Shown here piece after piece: positions 52,019-61,434 of a stretch of 64,000 nucleotides of DNA. The stretch spans positions 2,046,001 to 2,110,000 of the forward strand of contig NZ_UGQM01000001.1 in NCBI RefSeq assembly GCF_900454025.1, in the 5' to 3' direction. The stretch's first letter is position 1. Every line of letters starts with the position of its first letter. Source of the stretch: Mycolicibacterium gilvum. GTDB taxonomy: Bacteria > Actinomycetota > Actinomycetes > Mycobacteriales > Mycobacteriaceae. The notes beneath the pieces are model-generated. The model was not told the DNA's origin, searched no databases, and was given only the letters and a program-made list of their open reading frames with translations. The translations under genes and the position numbers were made by a program.

Positions 52019-52067
52019 TTTCGGTGTCGTTGGTCAACGCAGGCGTGACCGACGACACCCGAATCAC
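52015..52067. repeat. interspersed palindrome, copy 3, containing both convergent stops
   Basis: Arms of 22 bases (52015-52036 and 52046-52067) pair with three mismatches around ACGCAGGCG. The left arm contains the TGA of the DUF3159 gene, and the right arm contains, on the minus strand, the TGA of the FAD-dependent oxidoreductase gene. The repeat thus ends both convergent genes. Confidence 0.9.
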
Positions 52068-53512
52068 GGTGCCAGCGGCGGCATCTCCCTGATCCCGAAC
52101 TCGCGACGCAGCACGGTGCGCGCGGCGTAGTAGCCGGCCATGCCGTGCACGCCGCCGCCGGGAGGAGTCGCCGACGAGCACAGATAGGTCCGCGGGATCG
52201 GCGTGGCCCACGGATTCCACCGCAGCGCCGGGCCGGTCAGCGCACTGAACATGTTGTTTCCCCCGACGCCGATGTCGCCGCCGACGAGGTTGGCGTTGTG
52301 GTCGGCGAGCCGGGCTGCGGGCACGCTGCGGACGCCGACGACGAGGTCTCGGAAGCCGGGGGCGAACCGCTCGAACACGCCCGTGATGGTCTCGGCCATG
52401 TCGACGGTCGATCCGGCCGGCACGTGCGCGTACGTCCACAGCGGACGCCGCCCCGCGGCGTCGATCCGGCCCGGGTCGGCGAGGTGGGGCAGTGACGCCA
52501 ACACCATTGGCCACTGCGCGTGGCGGCCCTCGGCGATGTCCTTCTCGGCCAGTGCCATCGTCGCCCGGTCGCCGCCCATGTGCAGAGTGGGTGCGCTCGC
52601 CAACCGTTTGTCGCGCCAGGGGATCTCACCGGACAGGACGAAGTCGACCTTCGCGACACCCGGCCCGTAGCGATAGCGGCGCAACGTGCGCGCGTAGCGC
52701 GACGGCAGCCGGTCCCCGTAGATGTCCAGCAGAGCCGTCGGCGCGGTGTTGTACAGCACCACACCCGAGGGCGGTGTCGAAACCTCCTCGCCGACAACGA
52801 GTTCACCGCCGTGGGCGCGCAGGTCGGCGATCAGCGCGTCGGGTATGGCCTGTGAGCCGCCGACCGGGATCGGCCAGCCGACGGCATGGGCCAGCGTGGA
52901 CAGCATCAGTCCCGCCCCCGACGCGACCAGCGACGGCATCCGTGAAATCGTATGTGCCGCAACGCCGGTGAACAGTGCTCTGGCATCCTCTCCGAGGAGG
53001 GTGCCCCACGCGGGAGTGCCCTGGGCGAGCAGGCGCGGGGCGACCCGCAGCGCGGCGGGAATGCTGGGCGGGATCGAACGCTTGTCCCCGAGCAACAACC
53101 CGACCACCCCGTCGCAGTCGGCCGCCAGCGGTCCCAACAGTCGCCGCCACGGCTCGCCGTCTTCGAGCTCGGCGCAGGTGCGGTCGATGTCGAGGTAGCC
53201 GATCGCCGCCCGGCGGCCCGGCAACGGGTTGCCGTAGGACACCTCGGGGACCTCCAGCGTCACACCGCGAGCCCTCAGATCGAACGCCGCGAAGAACGGT
53301 GACGCCAGTGCCAGCGGGTGCACCGCCGAGCAGATGTCGTGCGAAACACCGGAGAACTCCGGGTCGGGCAGGGTGCGCGCGCCGCCCCCCGCGGTGGGTT
53401 GTGCTTCCACCACACGCACCGAAACCCCAGCTCGCGCGCAGATCACGGCCGCAGCCAACCCGTTGGGCCCACTCCCGACGACGGTCAATTCCACCTGGCC
53501 ATTAGAGCCCAT
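52064..53512 (-). CDS. FAD-dependent oxidoreductase, phytoene desaturase-like (Rv2997-like)
   Basis: This 482-residue flavoprotein has an N-terminal Rossmann FAD site VVGSGPNGLAAAVICARAG and the following acid in VRVVEAQPTAGGGAR. The C-terminal second FAD-binding motif is SSATPPGGGVHGMAGYYAA. It belongs to the carotenoid desaturase/retinol-saturase-like group. Neighbours give no pathway, and no other carotenoid gene is near. The ATG at 53512 is 14 bases from the serA start region on the opposite strand; a GTG a few codons later is also possible. Confidence 0.9.
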   Translation of the reverse strand: MGSNGQVELTVVGSGPNGLAAAVICARAGVSVRVVEAQPTAGGGARTLPDPEFSGVSHDICSAVHPLALASPFFAAFDLRARGVTLEVPEVSYGNPLPGRRAAIGYLDIDRTCAELEDGEPWRRLLGPLAADCDGVVGLLLGDKRSIPPSIPAALRVAPRLLAQGTPAWGTLLGEDARALFTGVAAHTISRMPSLVASGAGLMLSTLAHAVGWPIPVGGSQAIPDALIADLRAHGGELVVGEEVSTPPSGVVLYNTAPTALLDIYGDRLPSRYARTLRRYRYGPGVAKVDFVLSGEIPWRDKRLASAPTLHMGGDRATMALAEKDIAEGRHAQWPMVLASLPHLADPGRIDAAGRRPLWTYAHVPAGSTVDMAETITGVFERFAPGFRDLVVGVRSVPAARLADHNANLVGGDIGVGGNNMFSALTGPALRWNPWATPIPRTYLCSSATPPGGGVHGMAGYYAARTVLRREFGIREMPPLAP

Positions 53513-53518
53513 TAGGCT
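53513..53518 (+). promoter_or_regulatory. -10 element of leaderless serA
   Basis: TAGGCT ends eight bases before the GTG at 53527. The minus-strand oxidoreductase gene begins at 53512, so the two genes share a very short promoter region. Confidence 0.55.
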
Positions 53519-53526
53519 GAGGCCTC

Positions 53527-55113
53527 GTGAGTCTTCCTGTAGTACTGATCGCCGACAAGCTGGCCCAATCGACGGTGGAGGCCCTGGGCGACCAGGTCGA
53601 GGTCCGCTGGGTCGACGGGCCGGACCGCGAAAAGCTGCTGGCCGCCGTCGCCGACGCCGACGCGCTGCTGGTGCGGTCGGCCACCACCGTCGACGCCGAG
53701 GTGCTCGCCGCGGCCCCGAAGCTCAAGATCGTCGCCCGCGCGGGCGTCGGCCTCGACAACGTCGACGTCGACGCCGCGACCGCCCGCGGAGTGCTCGTCG
53801 TCAACGCGCCGACGTCGAACATCCACAGCGCCGCCGAGCACGCGCTGGCGCTGCTGCTGTCGACGGCCCGGCAGATCCCGGCCGCCGATGCGACGCTGCG
53901 CGAGCACACCTGGAAGCGATCGGCGTTCTCGGGTACCGAGATCTTCGGCAAGACCGTCGGCGTGGTCGGCCTGGGCCGCATCGGGCAGCTGGTCGCCCAG
54001 CGGCTCGCCGCATTCGGTGCACACATCACCGCCTACGACCCCTACGTGTCCCATGCGCGGGCCGCGCAGCTGGGCATCGAGCTGCTCACACTCGACGAAC
54101 TGCTCTCGCGCGCCGACTTCATCTCGGTGCACCTGCCCAAGACGAAGGAGACCGCGGGCCTGATCGGCACGGAGGCGCTGGCCAAGACAAAGCCCGGCGT
54201 CATCATCGTCAACGCCGCCCGCGGCGGGCTGATCGACGAGCAGGCGCTCGCCGACGCGATCACCAGCGGCCACGTCCGCGGCGCCGGACTCGACGTGTTC
54301 TCCACCGAGCCGTGCACGGACAGTCCGCTGTTCGAGCTCCCGCAGGTCGTTGTCACCCCGCACCTCGGTGCCTCGACGGTCGAGGCGCAGGACCGCGCCG
54401 GCACCGACGTCGCCGCCAGCGTGAAGCTCGCGCTGGCCGGGGAGTTCGTGCCCGACGCCGTCAACGTCGGTGGCGGTGCCGTCGGCGAAGAGGTCGCTCC
54501 GTGGCTCGATCTGGTGCGCAAGCTGGGCCTGCTCGTCGGGGCGCTGTCGGCCGAGCTGCCCACCAACCTCTGCGTTCAGGTGCGCGGCGAACTCGCCTCC
54601 GAGGAGGTTGAGGTGTTGCGGCTCTCGGCGCTGCGCGGCCTGTTCTCGGCCGTCATCGAGGACCAGGTGACGTTCGTCAACGCGCCGGCGCTGGCCACCG
54701 AACGCGGTGTGGAGGCCTCCATCGACACCGAGAGCGAGAGCCCGAACCACCGCAGCGTGGTGGATGTGCGTGCGGTGGCGGCCGACGGCTCCACCGTGAA
54801 CGTCTCGGGCACTTTGACGGGTCCGCAGCTGGTCGAGAAGATCGTCCAGATCAACGGCCGCAACCTGGATCTGCGCGCCGAGGGCGTGAACGTGATCATC
54901 AACTACCACGACCAGCCCGGTGCGCTCGGCAAGATCGGCACGCTGCTCGGCGGTGCGAACGTCAACATCCTCGCCGCGCAGCTCAGCCAGGACGCCGACG
55001 GTGAGGGCGCGACGCTCATGCTGCGTGTCGACCGGGAGGTTCCGGCCGATGTGCTCGCCGGTATCGGACGTGATGTCAACGCCCTGACCCTGGAAGTGGT
55101 GGATCTGACATGA
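53527..55113 (+). CDS. serA: D-3-phosphoglycerate dehydrogenase
   Basis: This 528-residue enzyme oxidises 3-phosphoglycerate in the first step of serine synthesis. It is the long, type I form: a substrate-binding/nucleotide-binding core ([21 protein letters not shown] near residue 147, catalytic His in TPHLGAST), an intervening ASB domain (about residues 310-450), and a C-terminal ACT domain (about 455-528, [21 protein letters not shown]) that binds serine. The start GTG at 53527 is followed by [10 protein letters not shown]. Its stop overlaps the leuB ATG. The serB gene is 45 kb away in this window. Confidence 0.96.
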   Translation: MSLPVVLIADKLAQSTVEALGDQVEVRWVDGPDREKLLAAVADADALLVRSATTVDAEVLAAAPKLKIVARAGVGLDNVDVDAATARGVLVVNAPTSNIHSAAEHALALLLSTARQIPAADATLREHTWKRSAFSGTEIFGKTVGVVGLGRIGQLVAQRLAAFGAHITAYDPYVSHARAAQLGIELLTLDELLSRADFISVHLPKTKETAGLIGTEALAKTKPGVIIVNAARGGLIDEQALADAITSGHVRGAGLDVFSTEPCTDSPLFELPQVVVTPHLGASTVEAQDRAGTDVAASVKLALAGEFVPDAVNVGGGAVGEEVAPWLDLVRKLGLLVGALSAELPTNLCVQVRGELASEEVEVLRLSALRGLFSAVIEDQVTFVNAPALATERGVEASIDTESESPNHRSVVDVRAVAADGSTVNVSGTLTGPQLVEKIVQINGRNLDLRAEGVNVIINYHDQPGALGKIGTLLGGANVNILAAQLSQDADGEGATLMLRVDREVPADVLAGIGRDVNALTLEVVDLT

Positions 55114-56120
55114 AACTCGCGGTGATCGCCGGCGACGGCATCGGACCCGAAGTCATCGGCGAAGCCCTCAGGGTGCTCGACGCCGTCGTGCCGGGGGTGG
55201 AGAAGACCGAGTACGACCTCGGCGCCCGGCTGTATCACCGCACAGGTGAGGTGCTGCCCGACTCGGTGCTCGACGAGCTCAAGGGTCACGACGCGATCCT
55301 GCTCGGCGCGATCGGCGATCCGTCGATGCCCAGCGGTGTGCTGGAACGTGGCCTGTTGCTGCGCATCCGTTTCGAGCTCGACCACCACATCAACCTGCGT
55401 CCCGGACGTCTCTACCCGGGTGTGCAGAGTCCGCTGGCCGGGAATCCCGAGATCGACTTCGTCGTGGTCCGGGAGGGCACCGAGGGTCCGTACACCGGTA
55501 ACGGCGGCGCGATCCGGGTCGGTACCCCGCACGAGATCGCGACCGAGGTCAGTGTCAACACCGCCTACGGTGTGCGCCGTGTCGTGCAGGACGCGTTCAA
55601 GCGTGCCCAGCAGCGGCGCAAGCATCTGACGTTGGTGCACAAGAACAATGTGCTGACCAACGCCGGGTCCCTGTGGTGGCGCACCGTGCAGGCGGTCGCC
55701 GCGGAGTACCCGGAGGTCGAGGTCGCCTACCAGCACGTCGACGCCGCCACCATTCACATGGTCACCGACCCGGGCCGCTTCGATGTGATCGTCACCGACA
55801 ACCTGTTCGGCGACATCATCACCGACCTCGCCGCGGCGGTGTGTGGTGGTATCGGCCTGGCGGCCAGCGGCAACATCGATGCGACGCTGACGAACCCGTC
55901 GATGTTCGAACCCGTGCACGGCAGCGCGCCCGATATCGCCGGGCAGGGCATCGCTGACCCGACGGCCGCGATCATGTCGGTGTCGCTGCTGCTGGCCCAC
56001 ATGGCCGAGATCGATGCGGCGGTCCGGGTCGACAAGGCCGTCGCCGAGCACCTGGCCACCCGCGGGGACGAGAAGCTCTCGACCACTCAGGTGGGCGATC
56101 GGATCCTCGGAAAGCTGTAG
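55110..56120 (+). CDS. leuB: 3-isopropylmalate dehydrogenase
   Basis: This 336-residue enzyme oxidises and decarboxylates 3-isopropylmalate in leucine synthesis. N-terminal [19 protein letters not shown], the substrate loop [12 protein letters not shown], and the conserved [17 protein letters not shown] motif with Asp residues that bind the metal are intact. The ATG at 55110 overlaps the serA stop (ATGA), so serA and leuB are one transcript. leuC and leuD lie 5-8 kb downstream under a separate promoter. Confidence 0.96.
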   Translation: MKLAVIAGDGIGPEVIGEALRVLDAVVPGVEKTEYDLGARLYHRTGEVLPDSVLDELKGHDAILLGAIGDPSMPSGVLERGLLLRIRFELDHHINLRPGRLYPGVQSPLAGNPEIDFVVVREGTEGPYTGNGGAIRVGTPHEIATEVSVNTAYGVRRVVQDAFKRAQQRRKHLTLVHKNNVLTNAGSLWWRTVQAVAAEYPEVEVAYQHVDAATIHMVTDPGRFDVIVTDNLFGDIITDLAAAVCGGIGLAASGNIDATLTNPSMFEPVHGSAPDIAGQGIADPTAAIMSVSLLLAHMAEIDAAVRVDKAVAEHLATRGDEKLSTTQVGDRILGKL

Positions 56121-56230
56121 CCATCACGGGGTTCGCGTCGCTGACGCGGCAGTGCGGGCTCTTCGCGATCGGCTCGACGCTCTTCGCGCTGGCGACCGCG
56201 CCGGGTTTTCCCGGCTGGGCGGGCGCCGCG

Positions 56231-56722
56231 GTGGCAGACTCGCTGTGCTTCGTGGGTTCCTGGTTCTTCACCACCGCCGCGTGGATGCAACTCGCGCTCT
56301 CGGACCGGCGGGTGCGGTTCGAATGGTCCTCGGCGTTCGTGCAATTCGGGGGCACCGTGCTGTTCAACCTGAGCACCGGCGCTGCCGTGTGGGCGCACGC
56401 GGTCACCGAGGAACGCCGGTATGTCTGGGTGCCCAATGTGACCGGCTCGATCTTCTTCCTGGTCAGTGGCGTTCTCGCGATGGTCTCGGTCGCGCCGGTG
56501 ACGGGAGTTCTGGCGTTCCGCAGCGGCGCCTGGCGCGCCGCTGCGGTGAACCTGGCGGGATGCGTCGCGTTCGGCGTGTCCGCGGTGTCGGCGTTCGTCC
56601 GCGGCGACGGGGTCACCGTCGACGAGTGGCTCGCCAACTTCGGGACGTTCCTCGGGGCGCTGTGCTTTCTCGTTGCCGCACTGATGGTTCTGCCGCGAGC
56701 CGTACCTAGCGGTCCACCGTGA
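56231..56722 (+). CDS. YrhK-like membrane protein, start unclear
   Basis: The frame continues a membrane protein with four or more hydrophobic segments. The only canonical start is the GTG at 56231 (164 codons). Upstream in frame, from 56123 on, the translation reads FASLTRQCGLFAIGSTLFALA and is clearly part of the same protein, but the first codon there is ATC, not ATG, after the leuB stop. The true gene may therefore begin at ATC 56123, or a G-to-C change destroyed its ATG. No RBS is clear. Its function is not known. The 3' end overlaps the convergent MFS gene by 17 bases. Confidence 0.65.
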   Translation: MADSLCFVGSWFFTTAAWMQLALSDRRVRFEWSSAFVQFGGTVLFNLSTGAAVWAHAVTEERRYVWVPNVTGSIFFLVSGVLAMVSVAPVTGVLAFRSGAWRAAAVNLAGCVAFGVSAVSAFVRGDGVTVDEWLANFGTFLGALCFLVAALMVLPRAVPSGPP

Positions 56723-57917
56723 CCTTCAACGGCACGGCAGGGATGGCCAGCACCGGCAGCAGCGCGCAGACGGCGAAGGCGACCGGGTAGCCGGCCACCG
56801 CGATCAACCCTCCGAACAGCGGAGGGGCGACGCCTTGGGCGAACAACTGGCTGGTGTTCTGGGTGCCCAGGGCCCGGCCGCTCCAGAACGGCCCGGCGTA
56901 CTCGGCGATCAGGGTGAACGCCAATCCGTTGTCCGACACGTTGATCACCGACGCGACCATCATCAACGCGATGCTCAACGGCGAATTCACCAGGTCGGTG
57001 AGCGCCAGCAGTGCCATCGACGCCGCCGCGGCCGCGGCGATGATCCGGATGGGACGCAGCCGGGACGCGATGAGATCTCCGGAGCGACGGACGTAATGGT
57101 CCGACCATCGACCGGCCCCGATACGGCCTGCGGCGCCCATGATCTGGGCGACCATGACGAGCACGCCTGCCGATTCCGGGGACCAGCCGTGTTCGGAGAT
57201 CATCCAGACCAAGGTGAACGTCCACACGACGACCTGCGGGATGACGAGCAGCACCGACGTCAGATGGATGCGCCAGAGCATCGCGGAGTTGCGGTACGGG
57301 TTGGCCAGGTCGGTCCGGGCGGCGTCGGCGCGTGCGGGCCTCGGTGGATCGATGACGGCGGCCAGGCACAGCACGGCCGACACCGCGCACACGACGGCGG
57401 GGAACAGCAATGCCGCTGAGAGTCCGTGGCTTTCGGCCAGTCGCGGGATCACCAGGGCGCCGACCCCGACACCGAGCGGCTGAGCGGTCTGGCGGATCCC
57501 CATCACCAGTCCGCGTCGTTCGGCGTCGAACCAGCCGACGACCAGCCGTGCACTGGCGGTGTTGCTGCTCGCCGCGGCCATCCCGCCGAGGAACAGGAAG
57601 ATGCCCGTGGTCAGCAGGGTGTCCATCGAGGCTGCGGCGAACGATGCGGCAGCGGTCAGGGCCGATCCCGCGGTCAGTACGGCGCGCTCGCCGATGCGGT
57701 CCACCACGTATCCCCAGGCGATGAGCGTCACGACCATGCCCAGGCTCGGCAGGGACGACATCAGAGCCGCGCCCGCGAGATCGAGCCCGCGCTCGTCGTG
57801 CAGGGTCGGGATGAGGAATGCCACCCCGTTGATGAAGACGTTGGCGCACAGCGTGGTCAGCAGCCCGATCGCCAGCATCAGCCAGCGCCGCGTGGGGCCG
57901 ATCGACGAGGGGGCCAT
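56706..57917 (-). CDS. major facilitator superfamily transporter (Rv2994-like)
   Basis: This 403-residue transporter has about twelve hydrophobic segments. MFS signature loops are visible between segments 2 and 3 (WGYVVDRIGERAVLTAG) and in the second half (GAGRWSDHYVRRSGDLIA). It resembles Rv2994, whose substrate is not known. The ATG at 57917 begins just before the first membrane segment. It is divergent from the FAH-family gene across a palindromic, AT-rich gap. Confidence 0.9.
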   Translation of the reverse strand: MAPSSIGPTRRWLMLAIGLLTTLCANVFINGVAFLIPTLHDERGLDLAGAALMSSLPSLGMVVTLIAWGYVVDRIGERAVLTAGSALTAAASFAAASMDTLLTTGIFLFLGGMAAASSNTASARLVVGWFDAERRGLVMGIRQTAQPLGVGVGALVIPRLAESHGLSAALLFPAVVCAVSAVLCLAAVIDPPRPARADAARTDLANPYRNSAMLWRIHLTSVLLVIPQVVVWTFTLVWMISEHGWSPESAGVLVMVAQIMGAAGRIGAGRWSDHYVRRSGDLIASRLRPIRIIAAAAAASMALLALTDLVNSPLSIALMMVASVINVSDNGLAFTLIAEYAGPFWSGRALGTQNTSQLFAQGVAPPLFGGLIAVAGYPVAFAVCALLPVLAIPAVPLKVTVDR

Positions 57918-57937
57918 GGCGCCATGTTTTCACAGCC

Positions 57938-57983
57938 GTCTCAAAATACTGAACATTGATCTCGAAATATGAGACGTGTTCAG
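57938..57983. promoter_or_regulatory. nested inverted repeats between the MFS and FAH genes
   Basis: GTCTCA (57938-57943) with TGAGAC (57970-57975), and CTGAACA (57949-57955) with TGTTCAG (57977-57983), form overlapping inverted repeats in an AT-rich stretch of otherwise GC-rich DNA. They lie between the divergent starts (57917 and 58034). This could be the operator for a repressor controlling one or both genes; the regulator is not identified. Confidence 0.5.
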
Positions 57984-58021
57984 GCGTGTGGCCGTGTTAC
58001 CGGCGACATCGGCCCGGGCAC

Positions 58022-58027
58022 TAGGCT
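58022..58027 (+). promoter_or_regulatory. -10 element of leaderless FAH gene
   Basis: TAGGCT ends six bases before the ATG at 58034; no ribosome binding site is seen. Confidence 0.55.
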
Positions 58028-58033
58028 GACGTC

Positions 58034-58822
58034 ATGCGCCTCGGTCGAATCGCCAGCCCAGATGGAGTCGCCTTCGTCGCCGTCGAAGGCCCGCCCGACG
58101 ACCCGGCCGCCGCGGTCGCCCGCGAGATCGCGGAGCATCCGTTCGGTACCCCGACGTTCACCGGCCGGCAGTGGCCACTCGCCGACGTCCGACTGCTCGC
58201 ACCGATCCTCGCCAGCAAGGTGGTGTGCATGGGAAAGAACTATGCCGCCCATATCGAGGAGATGGGCGGCGGGACCTTCGAAGACCCGATCATCTTCCTC
58301 AAGCCCAACACCGCGATCATCGGGCCCTACACGCCGATCCAGCTTCCCGCCGATGCCGACCCAGTGCATTTCGAGGGGGAGCTCGCGGCCGTGATCGGGC
58401 GGCCCTGCAAGGACGTTCCGGCGTCGCGGGCCGCCGAGAACATCCTCGGGTACACGATCGCCAACGACGTGTCGGCCCGTGACCAGCAGAAGAAGGACGG
58501 CCAGTGGATGCGTGCCAAGGGGCACGACACCTTCTGCCCCGTGGGCCCGTGGATCGTCACCGACATCGACCCCTCCGACCTGGAGATCCGTACGGAGGTC
58601 AACGGCGAGCTCAAGCAGCACAGCCGGACGTCGCTGATGATCCACGACATCGGCGCGATCATCGAATGGATCTCGTCGGTGATGACCCTGCTGCCGGGCG
58701 ACCTGATCCTGACGGGCACGCCGGAGGGCGTCGGTCCGCTCGAGCACGGCGACACCGTCAGCATCACCGTCGAAGGTATCGGAACACTGAGCAATCCTGT
58801 TGTGCGGAAAGGCAAGTCGTGA
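58034..58822 (+). CDS. fumarylacetoacetate hydrolase-family protein (Rv2993c-like)
   Basis: This 262-residue protein has the FAH fold: [19 protein letters not shown], the metal acid residues in [12 protein letters not shown], then [14 protein letters not shown] and a C-terminal [15 protein letters not shown]. Family members hydrolyse or decarboxylate 2-keto acids such as oxaloacetate, acylpyruvates or 2-hydroxyhepta-diene-dioate. The substrate here is not known. The stop overlaps the gltX start (GTGA), so the two form one transcript as in M. tuberculosis. Confidence 0.9.
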   Translation: MRLGRIASPDGVAFVAVEGPPDDPAAAVAREIAEHPFGTPTFTGRQWPLADVRLLAPILASKVVCMGKNYAAHIEEMGGGTFEDPIIFLKPNTAIIGPYTPIQLPADADPVHFEGELAAVIGRPCKDVPASRAAENILGYTIANDVSARDQQKKDGQWMRAKGHDTFCPVGPWIVTDIDPSDLEIRTEVNGELKQHSRTSLMIHDIGAIIEWISSVMTLLPGDLILTGTPEGVGPLEHGDTVSITVEGIGTLSNPVVRKGKS

Positions 58823-60294
58823 AGGTTCGGGTCAGGTTCTGTCCGTCGCCCACAGGCACACCGCACGTCGGGCTGATCCGCACGGCGCTGTTCAACTGGG
58901 CCTACGCGCGGCACACCGGCGGCGATTTCGTCTTCCGCATCGAGGACACCGACGCCCAGCGCGACAGCGAGGAGAGCTATCTCGCGCTGCTGGATGCGTT
59001 GCGCTGGCTCGGCATGGACTGGGACGAGGGGCCCGAGGTCGGTGGGCCCTACGCGCCGTATCGCCAGTCCCAGCGCCGGGACCTCTATCTCGACGTGATC
59101 CGGCGACTGCTCGCCGCCGGCGAGGCCTACGAGGCGTTCTCGACGGCCGAGGAGGTCGAGGCGCGCCACCTCGCGGCGGGCCGGAACCCGAAACTGGGCT
59201 ACGACAACTTCGACCGCGATCTGACCGAGGAGCAGCGGGCGGCGTTCCGGGCAGAAGGACGGCAACCGGTGGTGCGTCTGCGGATGCCCGACGCCGACAT
59301 GACCTGGGTGGACCTCGTGCGCGGCGAGACGACGTTTCCGGTTGGTTCGGTCCCGGACTTCGCGTTGACCCGTGGCAGCGGAGATCCGTTGTACACGTTG
59401 GTCAACCCCGTCGACGACGCGTTGATGAAGATCACCCATGTGCTGCGCGGTGAGGACCTGCTGCCCTCCACGCCACGTCAGCTCGCGCTCTACGCCGCGC
59501 TGATCCGGATCGGTGTGACGGATATGACACCGCAGTTCGCGCACCTGCCGTCAGTACTCGGCGAGGGCAACAAGAAGCTGTCGAAGCGTGATCCGCAATC
59601 GAACCTGTTCCTGCACCGGGAGCGTGGATTCATCCCCGAGGGCCTGTTGAACTACCTTGCGCTGCTGGGCTGGGCGATCGCCGACGATCGCGACATCTTC
59701 AGCGTGCAGGAGATGGTCGCGGCGTTCGATGTGGCCGACGTCAACTCCAATCCCGCGCGGTTCGATCAGAAGAAGGCCGACGCACTCAACGCCGAACACA
59801 TCCGCCGACTCGACGAAGCGGAGTTCGTGCGGCGTCTCGCCGACTATTTCTCCGCGCACGGCTACGACACCGGCCTCGACGACGCACGGTTCGCCGAGGC
59901 GGCGGCGCTGGTGCAGACACGCATCGTCGTGTTGGGCGACGCGTGGGATCTGCTGAAGTTCCTCGACGAGTCGTCGTTCGCGCTCGACGAGAAATCGGCG
60001 GGCAAGGAACTCAAGGACACCGCGGTTCCGGTGCTCACCGCCGCTCTGGCGGCCCTGGAAGGGGTCGGGGAGTGGACCACCGCGCAGATCGAGGATGCCC
60101 TCAAGGTGGCGCTGATCGACGGCCTTGAGCTCAAGCCGCGGAAAGCTTTCGGTCCGGTGCGGGTCGCGGTCACGGGCTCGTCGATCAGCCCTCCGCTGTT
60201 CGAGTCGCTGGAACTTCTCGGCCGCGACCGCAGCCTTGAGCGGTTACGGGCCGGCCGGGATCATGCCGCGGCGGCCGTCACCATGGACGCGTGA
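58819..60294 (+). CDS. gltX: glutamyl-tRNA synthetase (non-discriminating type expected)
   Basis: This 491-residue class I synthetase has the HIGH-like motif [16 protein letters not shown] (HVGL) near residue 8-22 and the KMSKS-like [10 protein letters not shown] near residue 252. It charges tRNA(Glu) and, in organisms that lack GlnRS, tRNA(Gln) with glutamate. The gatCAB genes in the same window and the adjacent tRNA-Gln gene fit this. The GTG at 58819 overlaps the stop of the FAH gene. The two tRNAs it should charge follow within 130-270 bases. Confidence 0.95.
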   Translation: MKVRVRFCPSPTGTPHVGLIRTALFNWAYARHTGGDFVFRIEDTDAQRDSEESYLALLDALRWLGMDWDEGPEVGGPYAPYRQSQRRDLYLDVIRRLLAAGEAYEAFSTAEEVEARHLAAGRNPKLGYDNFDRDLTEEQRAAFRAEGRQPVVRLRMPDADMTWVDLVRGETTFPVGSVPDFALTRGSGDPLYTLVNPVDDALMKITHVLRGEDLLPSTPRQLALYAALIRIGVTDMTPQFAHLPSVLGEGNKKLSKRDPQSNLFLHRERGFIPEGLLNYLALLGWAIADDRDIFSVQEMVAAFDVADVNSNPARFDQKKADALNAEHIRRLDEAEFVRRLADYFSAHGYDTGLDDARFAEAAALVQTRIVVLGDAWDLLKFLDESSFALDEKSAGKELKDTAVPVLTAALAALEGVGEWTTAQIEDALKVALIDGLELKPRKAFGPVRVAVTGSSISPPLFESLELLGRDRSLERLRAGRDHAAAAVTMDA

Positions 60295-60422
60295 AAAACC
60301 GGTCGGAAATCTTTGGTAGTCTGCTCGTCGGCCCAAGAGTTCGAGCGCACCGGCCCGCAGAGATGCAGAAGGTGCGCACCGGGTCGGAAAACAGCTTGTG
60401 ACCAGCGGTTACGAGCTGGCAT

Positions 60423-60497
60423 TGGGGTATGGTGTAATTGGCAACACAGCGGTTTCTGGTACCGCCATTCTAGGTTCGAGTCCTGGTACCCCAGCCA
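60423..60497 (+). tRNA. tRNA-Gln (anticodon CUG)
   Basis: Acceptor arms TGGGGTA and TACCCCA pair fully. The anticodon stem GCGGT/ACCGC encloses TTCTGGT with anticodon CTG, and the T-arm CTAGG/CCTGG encloses TTCGAGT. The 3' CCA is encoded at 60495-60497. Confidence 0.95.
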
Positions 60498-60559
60498 ATG
60501 CCACTGATTAGGTCAGCAATCTCTCCTGAGCTATGCTGACCAACCGGAAAGTAGTTCTG

Positions 60560-60632
60560 GCCCCCGTCGTCTAGCGGCCTAGGACGCCGCCCTCTCACGG
60601 CGGTAGCGTGGGTTCGAATCCCATCGGGGGTA
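60560..60632 (+). tRNA. tRNA-Glu (anticodon CUC)
   Basis: Acceptor arms GCCCCCG and CGGGGGT pair with one G-T. The anticodon stem CCGCC/GGCGG encloses CTCTCAC, and the T-arm GTGGG/CCCAT encloses TTCGAAT. The CCA end is not encoded; the discriminator is A at 60632. Confidence 0.95.
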
Positions 60633-60640
60633 CAACACAG

Positions 60641-60671
60641 ACTCCGGGCCTCATGCAGGCCCGGAGTTTTT
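60641..60671 (+). terminator. intrinsic terminator after tRNA-Glu
   Basis: ACTCCGGGCCT (60641-60651) and AGGCCCGGAGT (60657-60667) form a perfect 11-base-pair stem with the loop CATGC, followed by a run of T (60667-60671). It ends the gltX-tRNA region or the tRNA transcript. Confidence 0.92.
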
Positions 60672-60694
60672 CGTTTCTGGCTTTCGGGTGGGAA

Positions 60695-61396
60695 TCAGAG
60701 GCGACGGGTCAGCGCATCGGCGGCGGCGACGAGATCTGCTGCCCAGCGGGCACCGGGGCGCCGGCCCATCCGGTCGATCGGACCCGACACCGACACGGCG
60801 GCGATGACGGCTCCGCGGCCGTCGCGCACCGGCGCCGACACGCTCGCGACACCCGGTTCGCGCTCGGCGGCACTCTGGGCCCATCCGCGCTTGCGCACCT
60901 CGGCGAGCGTGCGGTCGGTGAACTTCGCGTTCGGCAGCACAGCCTGCTGGGTGTGGGTGTCGGCATAGGCGAGCAGCACCTTGGCGCCCGACCCCGCGGT
61001 CATCGACAGCCGGGTACCGACGGGCACGGTATCGCGAAGCCCGGCAGGAGGTTCCAGAGCCGCGACGCAGATCCGGCTGGTGCCCTCGCGCCGGTACAGC
61101 TGCACGCTCTCTCCGGTGAGCTCGCGTAACCGCGGCAGGACCACGGCTCCGGCGGCCAGCAGTGAATCGTTCACGTGGCCGGCCAGTTCGGTGAGTGCGG
61201 GGCCGAGCCGCCACAGTCCGTCGCCGTCCCTGGCGAGCAGCCGGTGCACTTCCAGTCCGACGGCGAGGCGGTGGGCCGTCGCGCGCGGCAGGTCCGTGCG
61301 CTCGCAGAGATCGGCGAGCCCACATGGGGACTCGGCCACCGCGTGCAACACGGTGATCGCTTTGTCCAGAACGCCGATACCGCTATTCTGTCTCAC
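60695..61396 (-). CDS. IclR-family regulator next to leuCD (NdgR-like)
   Basis: This 233-residue regulator has an N-terminal winged helix-turn-helix ([20 protein letters not shown], recognition helix [20 protein letters not shown]) and a C-terminal IclR effector domain. It resembles Rv2989 and the actinobacterial NdgR/LtbR group, which control leucine and branched-chain amino acid genes next to leuCD. A -10-like TAGTAT on the minus strand lies six bases before its GTG start at 61396, so the mRNA may be leaderless. Only 38 bases separate it from the leuC start. Its own product probably binds the inverted repeat there. Confidence 0.9.
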   Translation of the reverse strand: MRQNSGIGVLDKAITVLHAVAESPCGLADLCERTDLPRATAHRLAVGLEVHRLLARDGDGLWRLGPALTELAGHVNDSLLAAGAVVLPRLRELTGESVQLYRREGTSRICVAALEPPAGLRDTVPVGTRLSMTAGSGAKVLLAYADTHTQQAVLPNAKFTDRTLAEVRKRGWAQSAAEREPGVASVSAPVRDGRGAVIAAVSVSGPIDRMGRRPGARWAADLVAAADALTRRL

Positions 61397-61426
61397 AAGG
61401 AGATACTAGCTTCCCAGAATGTGAGA
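61391..61426. promoter_or_regulatory. candidate IclR operator in the iclR-leuC gap
   Basis: TCTCACA (61391-61397) and TGTGAGA (61420-61426) form a perfect 7-base inverted repeat with 22 bases between. The arms overlap the regulator's start codon and lie just upstream of leuC. NdgR-like proteins bind such sites next to leuCD in related genera; this is inferred. Confidence 0.6.
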
Positions 61427-61434
61427 AAGTCAAG

